This document shows positions 9,408 through 16,762 of a stretch of DNA of 64,000 bases, piece after piece. The notes below the pieces were generated by a model that was given only the letters and a program-made list of their open reading frames with translations, had not been told where the DNA came from and did not search any database. The stretch spans positions 789,001 to 853,000 of the forward strand of contig NZ_AP022839.1 in NCBI RefSeq assembly GCF_011764505.1, in the 5' to 3' direction. The stretch comes from Legionella antarctica (GTDB lineage: Bacteria; Pseudomonadota; Gammaproteobacteria; Legionellales; Legionellaceae). The translations under genes were made by a program, and so were the position numbers. Within the stretch, counting starts at the first letter, position 1; each line of letters opens with the position of its first letter.

Positions 9408-9785
9408 TTGGAATTGGCTTGTATGCTTTGATTAGTGGAATAATTTAAAAAATTACTAAAATAATCTGAGTTAATACTGTTTTTTTATTATTATTTTGTT
9501 AAGATGTCCGACCCAATATCCATTTTTTCTAGTAAAACTTTTTGTGGATATTTAATTATCCTGCCTTTATTTTTTTAAATAGTCTTCCCTTATTTTTTTT
9601 ATGAGGCCTTATTATACAAGGCTTATCGCTATCAATTCTGCTTATTTCATCTTTTTAGTTACCCACAAATTCTGTGGATAACTCTGTGCATAGTTGTAAA
9701 ACCCTATGTAAATTAAGGGAGTTAAACAGATGCTTCAGGTTTTGCCAATAGACAACCAGATCAAATACTGGTTGGCTTGATAAAT
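9408..9785. other. AT-rich intergenic region between convergent genes
   Basis: No coding sequence supported; frames on both strands around 9735-10084 are shadows of the leftward membrane-protein gene or chance. The stretch is AT-rich with T-runs and contains a DnaA-box-like palindrome, listed separately, plus a second TGTGGATAT at about 9541-9550. Confidence 0.5.
9658..9682. promoter_or_regulatory. 25-bp palindrome containing a consensus DnaA box
   Basis: The half-sites GTTACCCACA and TGTGGATAAC are inverted around a 5-base centre. TGTGGATAA at 9673-9681 is the exact complement of the DnaA box TTATCCACA; the other arm differs at one position. A related TGTGGATAT lies about 120 bases upstream. 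Function is unknown: possible DnaA binding, or a relic of the similar motifs carried in the IS elements of this window. Confidence 0.4.
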
Positions 9786-9822
9786 GAATCTCCCTAAAGG
9801 TTGAAATAACCTTGGGAGATTC
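9786..9822 (-). terminator. Stem-loop 3' of the 212-aa membrane-protein gene
   Basis: GAATCTCCC at 9786-9794 pairs with GGGAGATTC at 9814-9822, and an inner AAGGTT/AACCTT extends the stem around a short loop. It lies about 12 bases beyond the stop codon of the leftward gene, where a terminator is expected. No good T-run follows on that strand, so intrinsic termination is probable, not certain. Confidence 0.55.
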
Positions 9823-9834
9823 CGAAAATAATGT

Positions 9835-10473
9835 TTACAGTGAGTTTGTAGGAGGTAACATCTCTTCTCGCTTACATTGCATGCCGCAGCAAGCTCCGAT
9901 ACAGCTTGAAAGTGCTCCCACAAAAAACAGTGCAAATATAACCCACCCACTCCAAGCTAACTCAGTTGGTGTAACTTCAACAGCTTGTGAATCGGCATTC
10001 TTATTATTTTGTATACGGGGTGATGTAGCTTCTTTAGTCACCTTAACCTTAGAGGTGTCTGTTAGTGCAGATCCACTGACATAGTTTGTATTTAATGAGA
10101 CATAATGCATTACAGGTCCTGCCATTATGGCGCTCATTACTAAAATCAAACTCCAGGTTATAAAGCCAAAAATTATTCCACCTTTAATATGATGGTAATG
10201 AAAGCGACCTAAATAACCCGCCACAAAACCTGCTGTAGCCATAGATGCAATTACTCCCAACAACATTCCAAGGAATCCGCCAATTGCAATGACAGAGGCC
10301 CCATCAGGTGAAGAGCTAAATGCACTTAAACTAATAGCCACGCCATATAGATGGAGTAGAAATGCAAGACCCAATCCAACAAAAGTTCCTGCAAATATTG
10401 CAGACCAACAAATACGGTAATGATGGTGGTTTTGGCCTTCCCGTTCAGTTACAATCAGATTTTCATTAGTCAT
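9835..10473 (-). CDS. Polytopic membrane protein of unknown function
   Basis: 212 residues. After a His-rich cytoplasmic start (QNHHHYRICW) come hydrophobic segments at about 23-52, 60-88 and 98-120, the second pair Gly-rich and containing GGFLGMLLGVIAS and GFVAGYLGRF. A polar, probably periplasmic stretch of about 45 residues follows, then a last helix ending in a Cys-rich tail (SCIGACCGMQC). I do not recognise a named family. GGAGT precedes the ATG. A 26-codon membrane-peptide gene lies just upstream on the same strand, so the two are probably cotranscribed. Confidence 0.75.
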   Translation of the reverse strand: MTNENLIVTEREGQNHHHYRICWSAIFAGTFVGLGLAFLLHLYGVAISLSAFSSSPDGASVIAIGGFLGMLLGVIASMATAGFVAGYLGRFHYHHIKGGIIFGFITWSLILVMSAIMAGPVMHYVSLNTNYVSGSALTDTSKVKVTKEATSPRIQNNKNADSQAVEVTPTELAWSGWVIFALFFVGALSSCIGACCGMQCKREEMLPPTNSL

Positions 10474-10491
10474 GATAACTCCCTGTCAATT

Positions 10492-10572
10492 TTAAAAGAT
10501 ACGTGCCAGTATCCAAATGATAATAAGTAGAGTGAGGGGAACACCCAGTAGCCATCCAATAATATACATCAT
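10492..10572 (-). CDS. 26-residue single-pass membrane peptide
   Basis: A short frame with two ATG codons at the start (10572 and 10569), a strong AGGAG ribosome-binding site 7 bases upstream, and the product MMYIIGWLLGVPLT followed by LLIIIWILARIF. Almost the whole peptide is one hydrophobic helix with a small polar end, like many stress-linked small membrane proteins. It ends about 18 bases before the 212-residue membrane protein starts on the same strand. The ribosome-binding site and tight spacing make a real gene likely despite its size. Confidence 0.6.
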   Translation of the reverse strand: MMYIIGWLLGVPLTLLIIIWILARIF

Positions 10573-10701
10573 TTTAATCTCCTTATATGAGGACTCTCCC
10601 TTCTAAATATAGTAGAAAAAAAACATAGTGTTTAACTATTGATAATTGGGCTGGCAGGTTTACCCAATTTTTGTTATTTAATATAACACGGTAAAATAGA
10701 G

Positions 10702-11520
10702 GGTTCTGTCGCAAAAATATATTTATGCAACAAACGGACTTATTTTGGACGAGCTTAGGCCACTAGTCCATAGAACTGTTCAAAAATAGTTTGATTGGCC
10801 GATTGATTATGCTGGCCTTTTCTAAGCATATGATGTAATTCAATGCCAGCTAAGGTAGCAGCGGCCGAGTGAAACTCTTTAAAGCCCTTCATTGGCTTGG
10901 TGATTTTCTTAATGAATCGATGGTCTTGTTCCACGATATTATTGAGGTATTTAATTTGTCTCACAGTCATTTGGACGAACAGCCCGCCCACCATGAACAG
11001 CAGCGCCAAGTGTAAATTAATCGTATCAATTCCAGCTTTATTAGCGCCACTTTTATCCATAGTTACCTTGTCAGGTAAGCCATTAGAACCAATAGCTTTC
11101 TCAAAAAATGCTCGTGCAGCAGGCTCATCCCTTTTTTCTGAAAGCATGAAATCAACCGTTTTACCTTCCTTATCAACGGCTCGATACAAGTACACCCATT
11201 GGCCCTTCACCTTGATATAGGTCTCATCCATACGCCATGAAATCACAACAGGACGCTTGTGGCGCTTGCGAAATGCTTCTTCCAATTGAGAAGAATAGTC
11301 AATAACCCAGCGATTGATGGTGGAGTGATCTACTTTTAGCCCGCGTTCCAGAGCCAATTCTTCAACATCTCGGTAACTCAATGAATAGGCCAAGTACCAT
11401 CTGACCAGCATCAAAATAATATCCTGTTTAAAATGACGCCACTTAAAGCTAATCATCGTTGACCATTCCTATGCAAAAACCCAGATACTATCTTAGAGGA
11501 TAACTTTTTGCGACAGAACC
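10702..11520 (-). mobile_element. IS6-family insertion sequence, copy 1
   Basis: 819-bp element. Both ends carry the IS6 terminal signature GGTTCTGTCGCAAAAA as inverted repeats, with one transposase gene inside. The flanking octamers (AAATAGAG and AAAATTCG) do not match, so no target duplication is left. It has the same size and almost the same sequence as copies at 15395 and 22880 but is inverted relative to them. Confidence 0.95.
10755..11456 (-). CDS. IS6-family DDE transposase (copy 1)
   Basis: 233 residues, typical for IS6/IS26 transposases. The N-terminal helix-turn-helix region (FKWRHFKQDIILMLVRWYL, then VDHSTINRWV) is followed by the DDE catalytic domain: Asp in WRMDETYIKVKG, Asp in VTMDKSGANKAG and Glu in NNIVEQDHRFIKK. 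It appears intact and active. IS6 elements move by replicative cointegrate formation and by conservative joining next to an existing copy, which matters for the cassette between copies 2 and 3. Confidence 0.95.
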   Translation of the reverse strand: MISFKWRHFKQDIILMLVRWYLAYSLSYRDVEELALERGLKVDHSTINRWVIDYSSQLEEAFRKRHKRPVVISWRMDETYIKVKGQWVYLYRAVDKEGKTVDFMLSEKRDEPAARAFFEKAIGSNGLPDKVTMDKSGANKAGIDTINLHLALLFMVGGLFVQMTVRQIKYLNNIVEQDHRFIKKITKPMKGFKEFHSAAATLAGIELHHMLRKGQHNQSANQTIFEQFYGLVA

Positions 11521-11580
11521 AAAATTCGCGAGTGTTTAACTTAACCATCTTTATTTTTTGAAACGACCCTTGCCTTTAAT

Positions 11581-12444
11581 TTAAACATCAAAGCGAAGGT
11601 TTAATTCAACCGAGTGGGTTAACAATCCCTTGGTGTCATGCTGTCCTGCATAGAATTCCGTTTGCCCAGCCATACCTGGATTGGTGATAATAGTACTCTG
11701 ACTTGCTTTAAAATCAGTGGTTTTAAATAAGCGATATTGCAAAATAGCTGTTGCTTTCTCGCTCACCGCATAATTGATACCTGCTTTAAACTGCCAAGCA
11801 AAGGCTGTTCCATATAGAGATGGACTATTTTGCATAGCTGGTGCTGTTTCGATTAGAGGGGTATTGGGATCGTCAATATTAATGGCGTTATTGGTTTGCG
11901 TACTACCCGATTTTAACCAGGAAAGCCCTAAACCCGCCCCTAAGAAAGGTTGTACGTTTCCAATATTAATTAAATCATAACTTGCATTGGTCATAAAAGA
12001 ATAAATGTTAGCTCTTGTTGTTATCTTACTAATGAGGTTATTAGCCTGTTGGGCGTATATTGCTCCAGTTGTACTGTTTTGTTCCAGCCAATTATAAGTA
12101 CCAAAAGTGTCTCTTCGTATGTTTTGATACAAAAACTCTAAGTCTCCATGCCAGTTGGGACTAAAATATTTTCCGACCGCCAGATTTATCCCATAGCCAT
12201 TGTTAAATTTATTTTGCCAATTGATATCAGGCAGGGTAAATAAACTAGTCCCTATTGCGGTTGGTGCATACAAAACCGAGTTGGAATTTGAAGTATTACT
12301 GGTAGTAGTATTGGAAAAAACAGCACCTAAACCAGCATTAATATAAAAACCCATGGATGGTGCTGAGCCCAAGGTTCCTGCCGTAGCATTGTATGCTAAA
12401 CTCAAAAATGCAGATGAAATTAGAACTGATTTATAAAATTTCAC
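11581..12444 (-). CDS. Outer membrane beta-barrel protein
   Basis: 287 residues beginning with a signal peptide (MKFYKSVLISSAFLSLAYN, cleavage after NATAG or nearby). Features of an eight-stranded OmpA/OmpW-like barrel are alternating hydrophobic strands (FYINAGLGAVFSN, INLAVGKYFSPNWHGDLEF, VQPFLGAGLGLSWL), the repeated GAG/GLG turns, and a C-terminal strand ending LNLRFDV with terminal hydrophobic and Val residues. The start is GTG at 12444 with an AAGGA site upstream. IS6 copy 1 ends only 60 bases beyond its stop, in a position that spares the gene. Ligand unknown. Confidence 0.8.
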   Translation of the reverse strand: MKFYKSVLISSAFLSLAYNATAGTLGSAPSMGFYINAGLGAVFSNTTTSNTSNSNSVLYAPTAIGTSLFTLPDINWQNKFNNGYGINLAVGKYFSPNWHGDLEFLYQNIRRDTFGTYNWLEQNSTTGAIYAQQANNLISKITTRANIYSFMTNASYDLINIGNVQPFLGAGLGLSWLKSGSTQTNNAINIDDPNTPLIETAPAMQNSPSLYGTAFAWQFKAGINYAVSEKATAILQYRLFKTTDFKASQSTIITNPGMAGQTEFYAGQHDTKGLLTHSVELNLRFDV

Positions 12445-12579
12445 GGCTAAATCCTTTTAATTCTTATAGCTAACAATGAGGTTAACTTATATCATGAATC
12501 AGTACAAGAATAGTAGGCTTAGTGCAATGGAGCTTGCGCCCTGATGTAAAAACTATAAGCCCAAGAGTTTCTTTAAATT

Positions 12580-12834
12580 TTAAGAAGTCATTTTATCAGC
12601 AGGAATATAAGGAATGATGCCTTGGTAATAAGCTTGTTCTTGTATTTCATAAGGAGCCTCCCGCACATCAACTATGAACCCATTAACACTAACCATCAAA
12701 ATAAAAGGGTTATCCTCTATTCTACTGGGTAATGTCCACTTGGGATCCATCTGCCTGATTTTAAACAGATCGCGGATGGATTTACTTTTTGCACTAATAG
12801 TGCTTTGAGACAGACCAAACCAAGAAGATAAATC
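12580..12834 (-). pseudogene. C-terminal fragment of a DUF6398-like plasmid/phage-type protein
   Basis: The leftward frame reads DLSSWFGLSQSTISAKSK, then IRDLFKI, DPKWTLPSRI, DNPFILMVSVNGFIVDV and GIIPYIPADK before a stop at 12580. These blocks match the C-terminal region of proteins carrying a SWFGLSQST helix and an IPYIPAD ending, usually named DUF6398. The upstream part is missing because the ISL3 element begins exactly at 12835; the element's terminal repeat happens to continue the frame. It is a remnant of an accessory gene that lay here before the IS elements arrived. The family name is from memory. Confidence 0.65.
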
Positions 12835-14223
12835 GGCTCTTGGCGTCTTCGCGTTGAAGGCTAATTTTTAGTACAATAGCAAAGATAAATACTTAAGAGC
12901 TAATTGCCAAAACAATGAACAACAAATCCAAACAATCACTCACCATTCCAGCAGAGATTTTAGGTTTATCTGATGTAGAGATAGAGACTGTCACAACAGA
13001 CCTTCGCGCACGGCAAATTACAATCCGAGTTGTCAGTACAAAAGAAGAGATTTTATGTCGACAATGTAACCGCCCAACCAAACCACATGGTCGTGGAAGA
13101 CTGTTACGATTAAGTCATTTACCCATTTTAGGGAAAGAAACGACCATTGAAATTATCCCACGGCGCGGACGATGTCCTGATTGTGATGGAGGTCCTACAA
13201 CAACGCAGCGCCTTGACTGGTATGATACGAACAGTAAATTTACCCGTCCTTATGAGCAGCATCTTTTGTTTGAGTTGATTAACTCGACCGTGGCAGATGT
13301 GAGCAGAAAAGAGGATGTTGAATATCATTCACTGGAAGGGTTGGTTGATAAGTACATTGAAGAAGAGGTCGACTTCAACAGCATTGATGATATTGGGGTT
13401 CTTGGGCTTGATGATATTAGTCTTAAAAAAGGCTACCGTGACTTTGTCACTATAGTAAGTTATCGGTGCAACGATGAAGTTAGGTTGCTTGCAGTGCTTG
13501 ATGGTAGGGAGCGAGCAACAGTAGAAGCCTTTCTTCGAAAAATACCCGAGCGTCTAAAACAGACTGTCCGTGCGGTCTGTTGTGATTTATATGAAGGATA
13601 CATTAACGCCAGCAAAGCCGTATTTGGTGACACAGTTCCTGTTGTTGCCGATCGCTTTCATGTAAGAAAATTATACGAAAAAGGTTTGATTGCCTTGAGA
13701 AAATCAGAGTTGAAGCGCTTAAAAAAAGAATTATCTGAGGCAGATTATAAGGATCTCAAACCCGCAATTGCACTACTTCGAAAGCAAAAGGATTACTTCA
13801 CAGATGATGAAAAGAAAGTCGTAGAACCCTTATTTAACTTATCGCCAAAGTTACATTTGGCCTATCAATTAAGTCACGAATTGACTGCTGTTTTTAACAG
13901 CCATTTAACACCAGCAGAGGCAAAAGCACTTTTTATTGAGTGGATCGATCGCGTTTCAGCGTCAAAAATTAAATGTTTTAATCGGTTTGTAAAAACGCTC
14001 AATAAGCATATGGATATCATCGCCAACTACTTTATTGCTCGTAATAACAGTGGTTTTGTTGAAGGGTTTAATAATAAAGTGAAGGTGCTAAAAAGACGAT
14101 GCTATGGTTTGAGTAATGTAACTCGGCTATTTCAACGACTCATGTTAGATCTAACTGGCTTCGAAAGGTTTAATCCATCTATGGCGTAATATTATACACT
14201 TCCACGCGAAGACGCCAAGAGCC
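12835..14223 (+). mobile_element. ISL3-family insertion sequence
   Basis: 1389-bp element with terminal inverted repeats starting GGCTCTTGGCGTCTTCGCGT at the left and its complement at the right (14204-14223), and a single transposase gene. The flanking octamers GATAAATC and AAAAATTT differ, so the 8-bp duplication expected for ISL3 is absent. Either a neighbouring deletion or recombination removed one flank; the right flank is itself an IS6-like end remnant. Confidence 0.9.
12915..14189 (+). CDS. ISL3-family transposase
   Basis: 424 residues. The N-terminal zinc-finger region has paired CxxC motifs (CRQCNRPTKPHGRGR and GRCPDCDG). The DDE domain has Asp in VLGLDDISLKKGYRDFVT, Asp in VCCDLYEGYINA and the C-terminal Glu in NNSGFVEGFNNKVKVLKR. 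Length and organisation match full ISL3 transposases. It is intact. A different, truncated ISL3-type C-terminus lies at 16214. Confidence 0.93.
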   Translation: MNNKSKQSLTIPAEILGLSDVEIETVTTDLRARQITIRVVSTKEEILCRQCNRPTKPHGRGRLLRLSHLPILGKETTIEIIPRRGRCPDCDGGPTTTQRLDWYDTNSKFTRPYEQHLLFELINSTVADVSRKEDVEYHSLEGLVDKYIEEEVDFNSIDDIGVLGLDDISLKKGYRDFVTIVSYRCNDEVRLLAVLDGRERATVEAFLRKIPERLKQTVRAVCCDLYEGYINASKAVFGDTVPVVADRFHVRKLYEKGLIALRKSELKRLKKELSEADYKDLKPAIALLRKQKDYFTDDEKKVVEPLFNLSPKLHLAYQLSHELTAVFNSHLTPAEAKALFIEWIDRVSASKIKCFNRFVKTLNKHMDIIANYFIARNNSGFVEGFNNKVKVLKRRCYGLSNVTRLFQRLMLDLTGFERFNPSMA

Positions 14224-14242
14224 AAAAATTTTCGACAGAACC
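14224..14242. repeat. Degenerate IS6-like terminal end
   Basis: The bases directly after the ISL3 element end in TTTTCGACAGAACC, close to the IS6 right-end sequence TTTTTGCGACAGAACC seen in the complete copies. It looks like the outer end of an older or diverged IS6 element into which, or next to which, the ISL3 element inserted. Confidence 0.5.
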
Positions 14243-14274
14243 GATGAAACTTGTTATTGTTAAGGAGAATATTA

Positions 14275-15375
14275 ATGTATTTTATTAAAGGATTACAACT
14301 GTTCGTATTAATCACCTTTTTAAGCGCTTCCCTTTATGCTGAGAAGCCACCCACAGCGACTATTACGTTGAGCAATTCTTATGAGACAATCGGTTTGATT
14401 AAAGAAGCTCATAAAATAATTTTGCGGGTAGATGAGAGCATAGCTAAGCTTATGTATTTAGCTATGAATGTAATAGCAATGGAAGAATTTCCCCCAGAGA
14501 TAGAAGCGAAATTTCAAGCCAAAAAATATAAGATTGCAACGGAACTGCATCAATTGCAACTGAACTTAAATGTTTTTAGATCGGATATAACGATTACTAC
14601 TTATGATGATGACACTAAGAGTTACTTAAAATTTGGTTTACCTAATTTAACGGAAGAGGCTGCCAATCTGTATCGTACTCGTATTAGAACGAAACAAGAA
14701 GCTGTTGAAGCGATTGATGTTTTAAAAAATCTGTTAAATAGAGTCAATGTTAGTTTACCTTCGGACTTAAACGACGATTCTTTAAAAAATTTTTTGGTCT
14801 TGAAGCCTACACTTGTTAATTCGGACTTGACTCAAATCAGTTTCACTCATCGCGAAGATACTGTTTCTTTAATCAATGCTTTGGTTGATCTGAAATGGCG
14901 TGTGACAGAGCATTTAAATGCGGTGATTCGTCTTGCAAAAATTGCAGCTAAAGGAGAGCAAACACAAGAAACATTAGAAGCATTAGATCTTGAGTATCAA
15001 AGTAAGGTTTCTGATTTTTTTTGGCCTTTGATCATGGAAGGATATAAGTTAAATACTAATATTTCTGTATATCATGATATTAAGCTTGTTTTACCTTTAC
15101 CCAAAGGAATGCATAAAGACTACTTCTTCCCTCAAATAGATTTGGTGACCTTACAACTTGAAGCGGATAATATATCGAGCTTTACTTCAACACTGAGTTC
15201 ATTGGAGCATCTTCGAGTTGCATTTTCATGGTCTTCATTATGGATTATTACTAATGATGCTGTGTTAAGTGATGTGGTAGATTCTGTATATGATTTTTCA
15301 AAAATACTGTCGTCTTTAAACTTAAATACGTCTCAAAAAGCACTTATTTTGAAAAGAATAAAAAGTTCTAAATAG
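14275..15375 (+). CDS. Hypothetical exported protein between IS elements
   Basis: 366 residues from the ATG at 14275, chosen because AAGGAG lies about 9 bases upstream; an in-frame start at 14251 overlaps that site. It starts with a signal peptide (MYFIKGLQLFVLITFLSAS, then LYA before EKPP). The mature protein is mainly predicted helix, with LxxL-rich stretches and no Cys or known motif. I do not recognise it. It sits alone between the ISL3 element and IS6 copy 2 and is therefore a passenger or a survivor of rearrangement. Base composition is like the surrounding chromosome. Confidence 0.6.
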   Translation: MYFIKGLQLFVLITFLSASLYAEKPPTATITLSNSYETIGLIKEAHKIILRVDESIAKLMYLAMNVIAMEEFPPEIEAKFQAKKYKIATELHQLQLNLNVFRSDITITTYDDDTKSYLKFGLPNLTEEAANLYRTRIRTKQEAVEAIDVLKNLLNRVNVSLPSDLNDDSLKNFLVLKPTLVNSDLTQISFTHREDTVSLINALVDLKWRVTEHLNAVIRLAKIAAKGEQTQETLEALDLEYQSKVSDFFWPLIMEGYKLNTNISVYHDIKLVLPLPKGMHKDYFFPQIDLVTLQLEADNISSFTSTLSSLEHLRVAFSWSSLWIITNDAVLSDVVDSVYDFSKILSSLNLNTSQKALILKRIKSSK

Positions 15376-15394
15376 TATTTATTGCGGGATGGCG

Positions 15395-16213
15395 GGTTCT
15401 GTCGCAAAAAGTTATCCTCTAAGATAGTATCTGGGTTTTTGCATAGGAATGGTCAACGATGATTAGTTTTAAGTGGCGTCATTTTAAACAGGATATTATT
15501 TTGATGCTGGTCAGATGGTACTTGGCCTATTCATTGAGTTACCGAGATGCTGAAGAATTGGCTCTGGAACGCGGGCTAAAAGTAGATCACTCCACCATCA
15601 ATCGCTGGGTTATTGACTATTCTTCTCAATTGGAAGAAGCATTTCGCAAGCGCCACAAGCGTCCTGTTGTGATTTCATGGCGTATGGATGAGACCTATAT
15701 CAAGGTGAAGGGCCAATGGGTGTACTTGTATCGAGCCGTTGATAAGGAAGGTAAAACGGTTGATTTCATGCTTTCAGAAAAAAGGGATGAGCCTGCTGCA
15801 CGAGCATTTTTTGAGAAAGCTATTGGTTCTAATGGCTTACCTGACAAGGTAACTATGGATAAAAGTGGCGCTAATAAAGCTGGAATTGATACGATTAATT
15901 TACACTTGGCGCTGCTGTTCATGGTGGGCGGGCTGTTCGTCCAAATGACTGTGAGACAAATTAAATACCTCAATAATATCGTGGAACAAGACCATCGATT
16001 CATTAAGAAAATCACCAAGCCAATGAAGGGCTTTAAAGAGTTTCACTCGGCCGCTGCTACCTTAGCTGGCATTGAATTACATCATATGCTTAGAAAAGGC
16101 CAGCATAATCAATCGGCCAATCAAACTATTTTTGAACAGTTCTATGGACTAGTGGCCTAAGCTCGTCCAAAATAAGTCCGTTTGTTGCATAAATATATTT
16201 TTGCGACAGAACC
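15395..16213 (+). mobile_element. IS6-family insertion sequence, copy 2 (left flank of phototrophy cassette)
   Basis: 819 bp, same ends as copies 1 and 3 and in direct orientation with copy 3. Flanks GGATGGCG and CCTGAAAA are different, so there is no target duplication. Sequence differs slightly from copies 1 and 3 (one Val to Ala change and at least one silent base), so it is not a very recent duplicate of them. Confidence 0.95.
15459..16160 (+). CDS. IS6-family DDE transposase (copy 2)
   Basis: 233 residues, the same as the copy 1 product apart from Ala in SYRDAEELAL where copies 1 and 3 have Val. The catalytic DDE residues are all present and there is no frameshift, so it should be functional. 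It is the left boundary of the rhodopsin cassette and could drive IS26-like movement together with copy 3. Confidence 0.95.
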   Translation: MISFKWRHFKQDIILMLVRWYLAYSLSYRDAEELALERGLKVDHSTINRWVIDYSSQLEEAFRKRHKRPVVISWRMDETYIKVKGQWVYLYRAVDKEGKTVDFMLSEKRDEPAARAFFEKAIGSNGLPDKVTMDKSGANKAGIDTINLHLALLFMVGGLFVQMTVRQIKYLNNIVEQDHRFIKKITKPMKGFKEFHSAAATLAGIELHHMLRKGQHNQSANQTIFEQFYGLVA

Positions 16214-16421
16214 CCTGAAAAGTAGTCCATTTAAAGCGTTGGCAGCTCTCGGAAAAACATTTTGCCAATGGAAAGAAGAGATAGTACGTATGTGGCGTTT
16301 TAGGAAGTCTAATGGCATTACAGAAGGGTTTCATAGAAAGATGAAGTTGATACAAAGAAGAGCTTATGGCTTTCGTAACTTTGAAAATTATAGAACCCGT
16401 GTTAGGGCGCTGTGCGGTTAA
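16214..16421 (+). pseudogene. ISL3-family transposase C-terminal fragment
   Basis: Directly after IS6 copy 2 the frame reads FKALAALGKTFCQWKEEIV, then RFRKSNGITEGFHRKMKLI and RRAYGFRNFENYRTRV before a stop at 16421. NGITEGFHRKMKLIQRRAYG is the conserved C-terminal block with the catalytic Glu of ISL3/IS204-type transposases. Everything upstream is missing. It is a different lineage from the intact ISL3 transposase at 12915. The IS6 element probably truncated it. Confidence 0.8.
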
Positions 16422-16451
16422 CTGATGAGTGCCCCCGTAATTGGGAAAGAC

Positions 16452-16498
16452 CCAAAATAACTCCGCTCGTAGTCTAAAAATATTTTTGCGACAAAGCC
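16452..16498 (+). repeat. Diverged IS6-like right end
   Basis: This 47-base stretch aligns with the last 47 bases of IS6 copy 2: CCAAAATAA, then a TCCG block and a T-rich run ending TTTTTGCGACAAAGCC, against TTTTTGCGACAGAACC in the intact copies. It is a solo end of an older IS6 relative about 260 bases upstream of the rhodopsin gene, pointing to repeated IS6 activity at this border. Confidence 0.6.
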
Positions 16499-16653
16499 AA
16501 AAAAATGCGATGATTGCGGGCTGATGTGTTTATAAACGCGAGCCGTTACAGTTACCATTGTTTTAATTTTTATTCTCTGCTAAGTTATGTACAGATGTTT
16601 CTTTTAACGGCTTGATTTTAGAAAATTTCTTTTTTTGATTTGGCTTTAATACG

Positions 16654-16659
16654 TATAAT
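16654..16659 (+). promoter_or_regulatory. Candidate -10 box for the rhodopsin gene
   Basis: A perfect TATAAT lies about 104 bases upstream of the rhodopsin ATG in a T-rich region. The best -35 match, TTGATT at 16635-16640, is only 13 bases away, so the promoter would be non-standard or rely on another -35. The rest of 16499-16762 contains no gene; GGAG about 8 bases before the ATG at 16763 is the ribosome-binding site. Confidence 0.35.
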
Positions 16660-16762
16660 AGCATTTAACATTCCTCGCTTAATAAAATTAAAAAAGTAAG
16701 CGTTTTGATGAAGCTTTGGTAAATGTTGTCAATTAAAAAAAATTTATATCGGAGAATAAATT

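Noticed and set aside
9658-9682. Chromosomal replication origin
   Set aside because: Only one exact DnaA box plus near matches, and no dnaA, dnaN, gidA or other origin-linked genes nearby.
10897-11220. 107-codon antisense frame in all three IS6 copies
   Set aside because: Perfect shadow of the transposase gene, conserved only because the element is duplicated.
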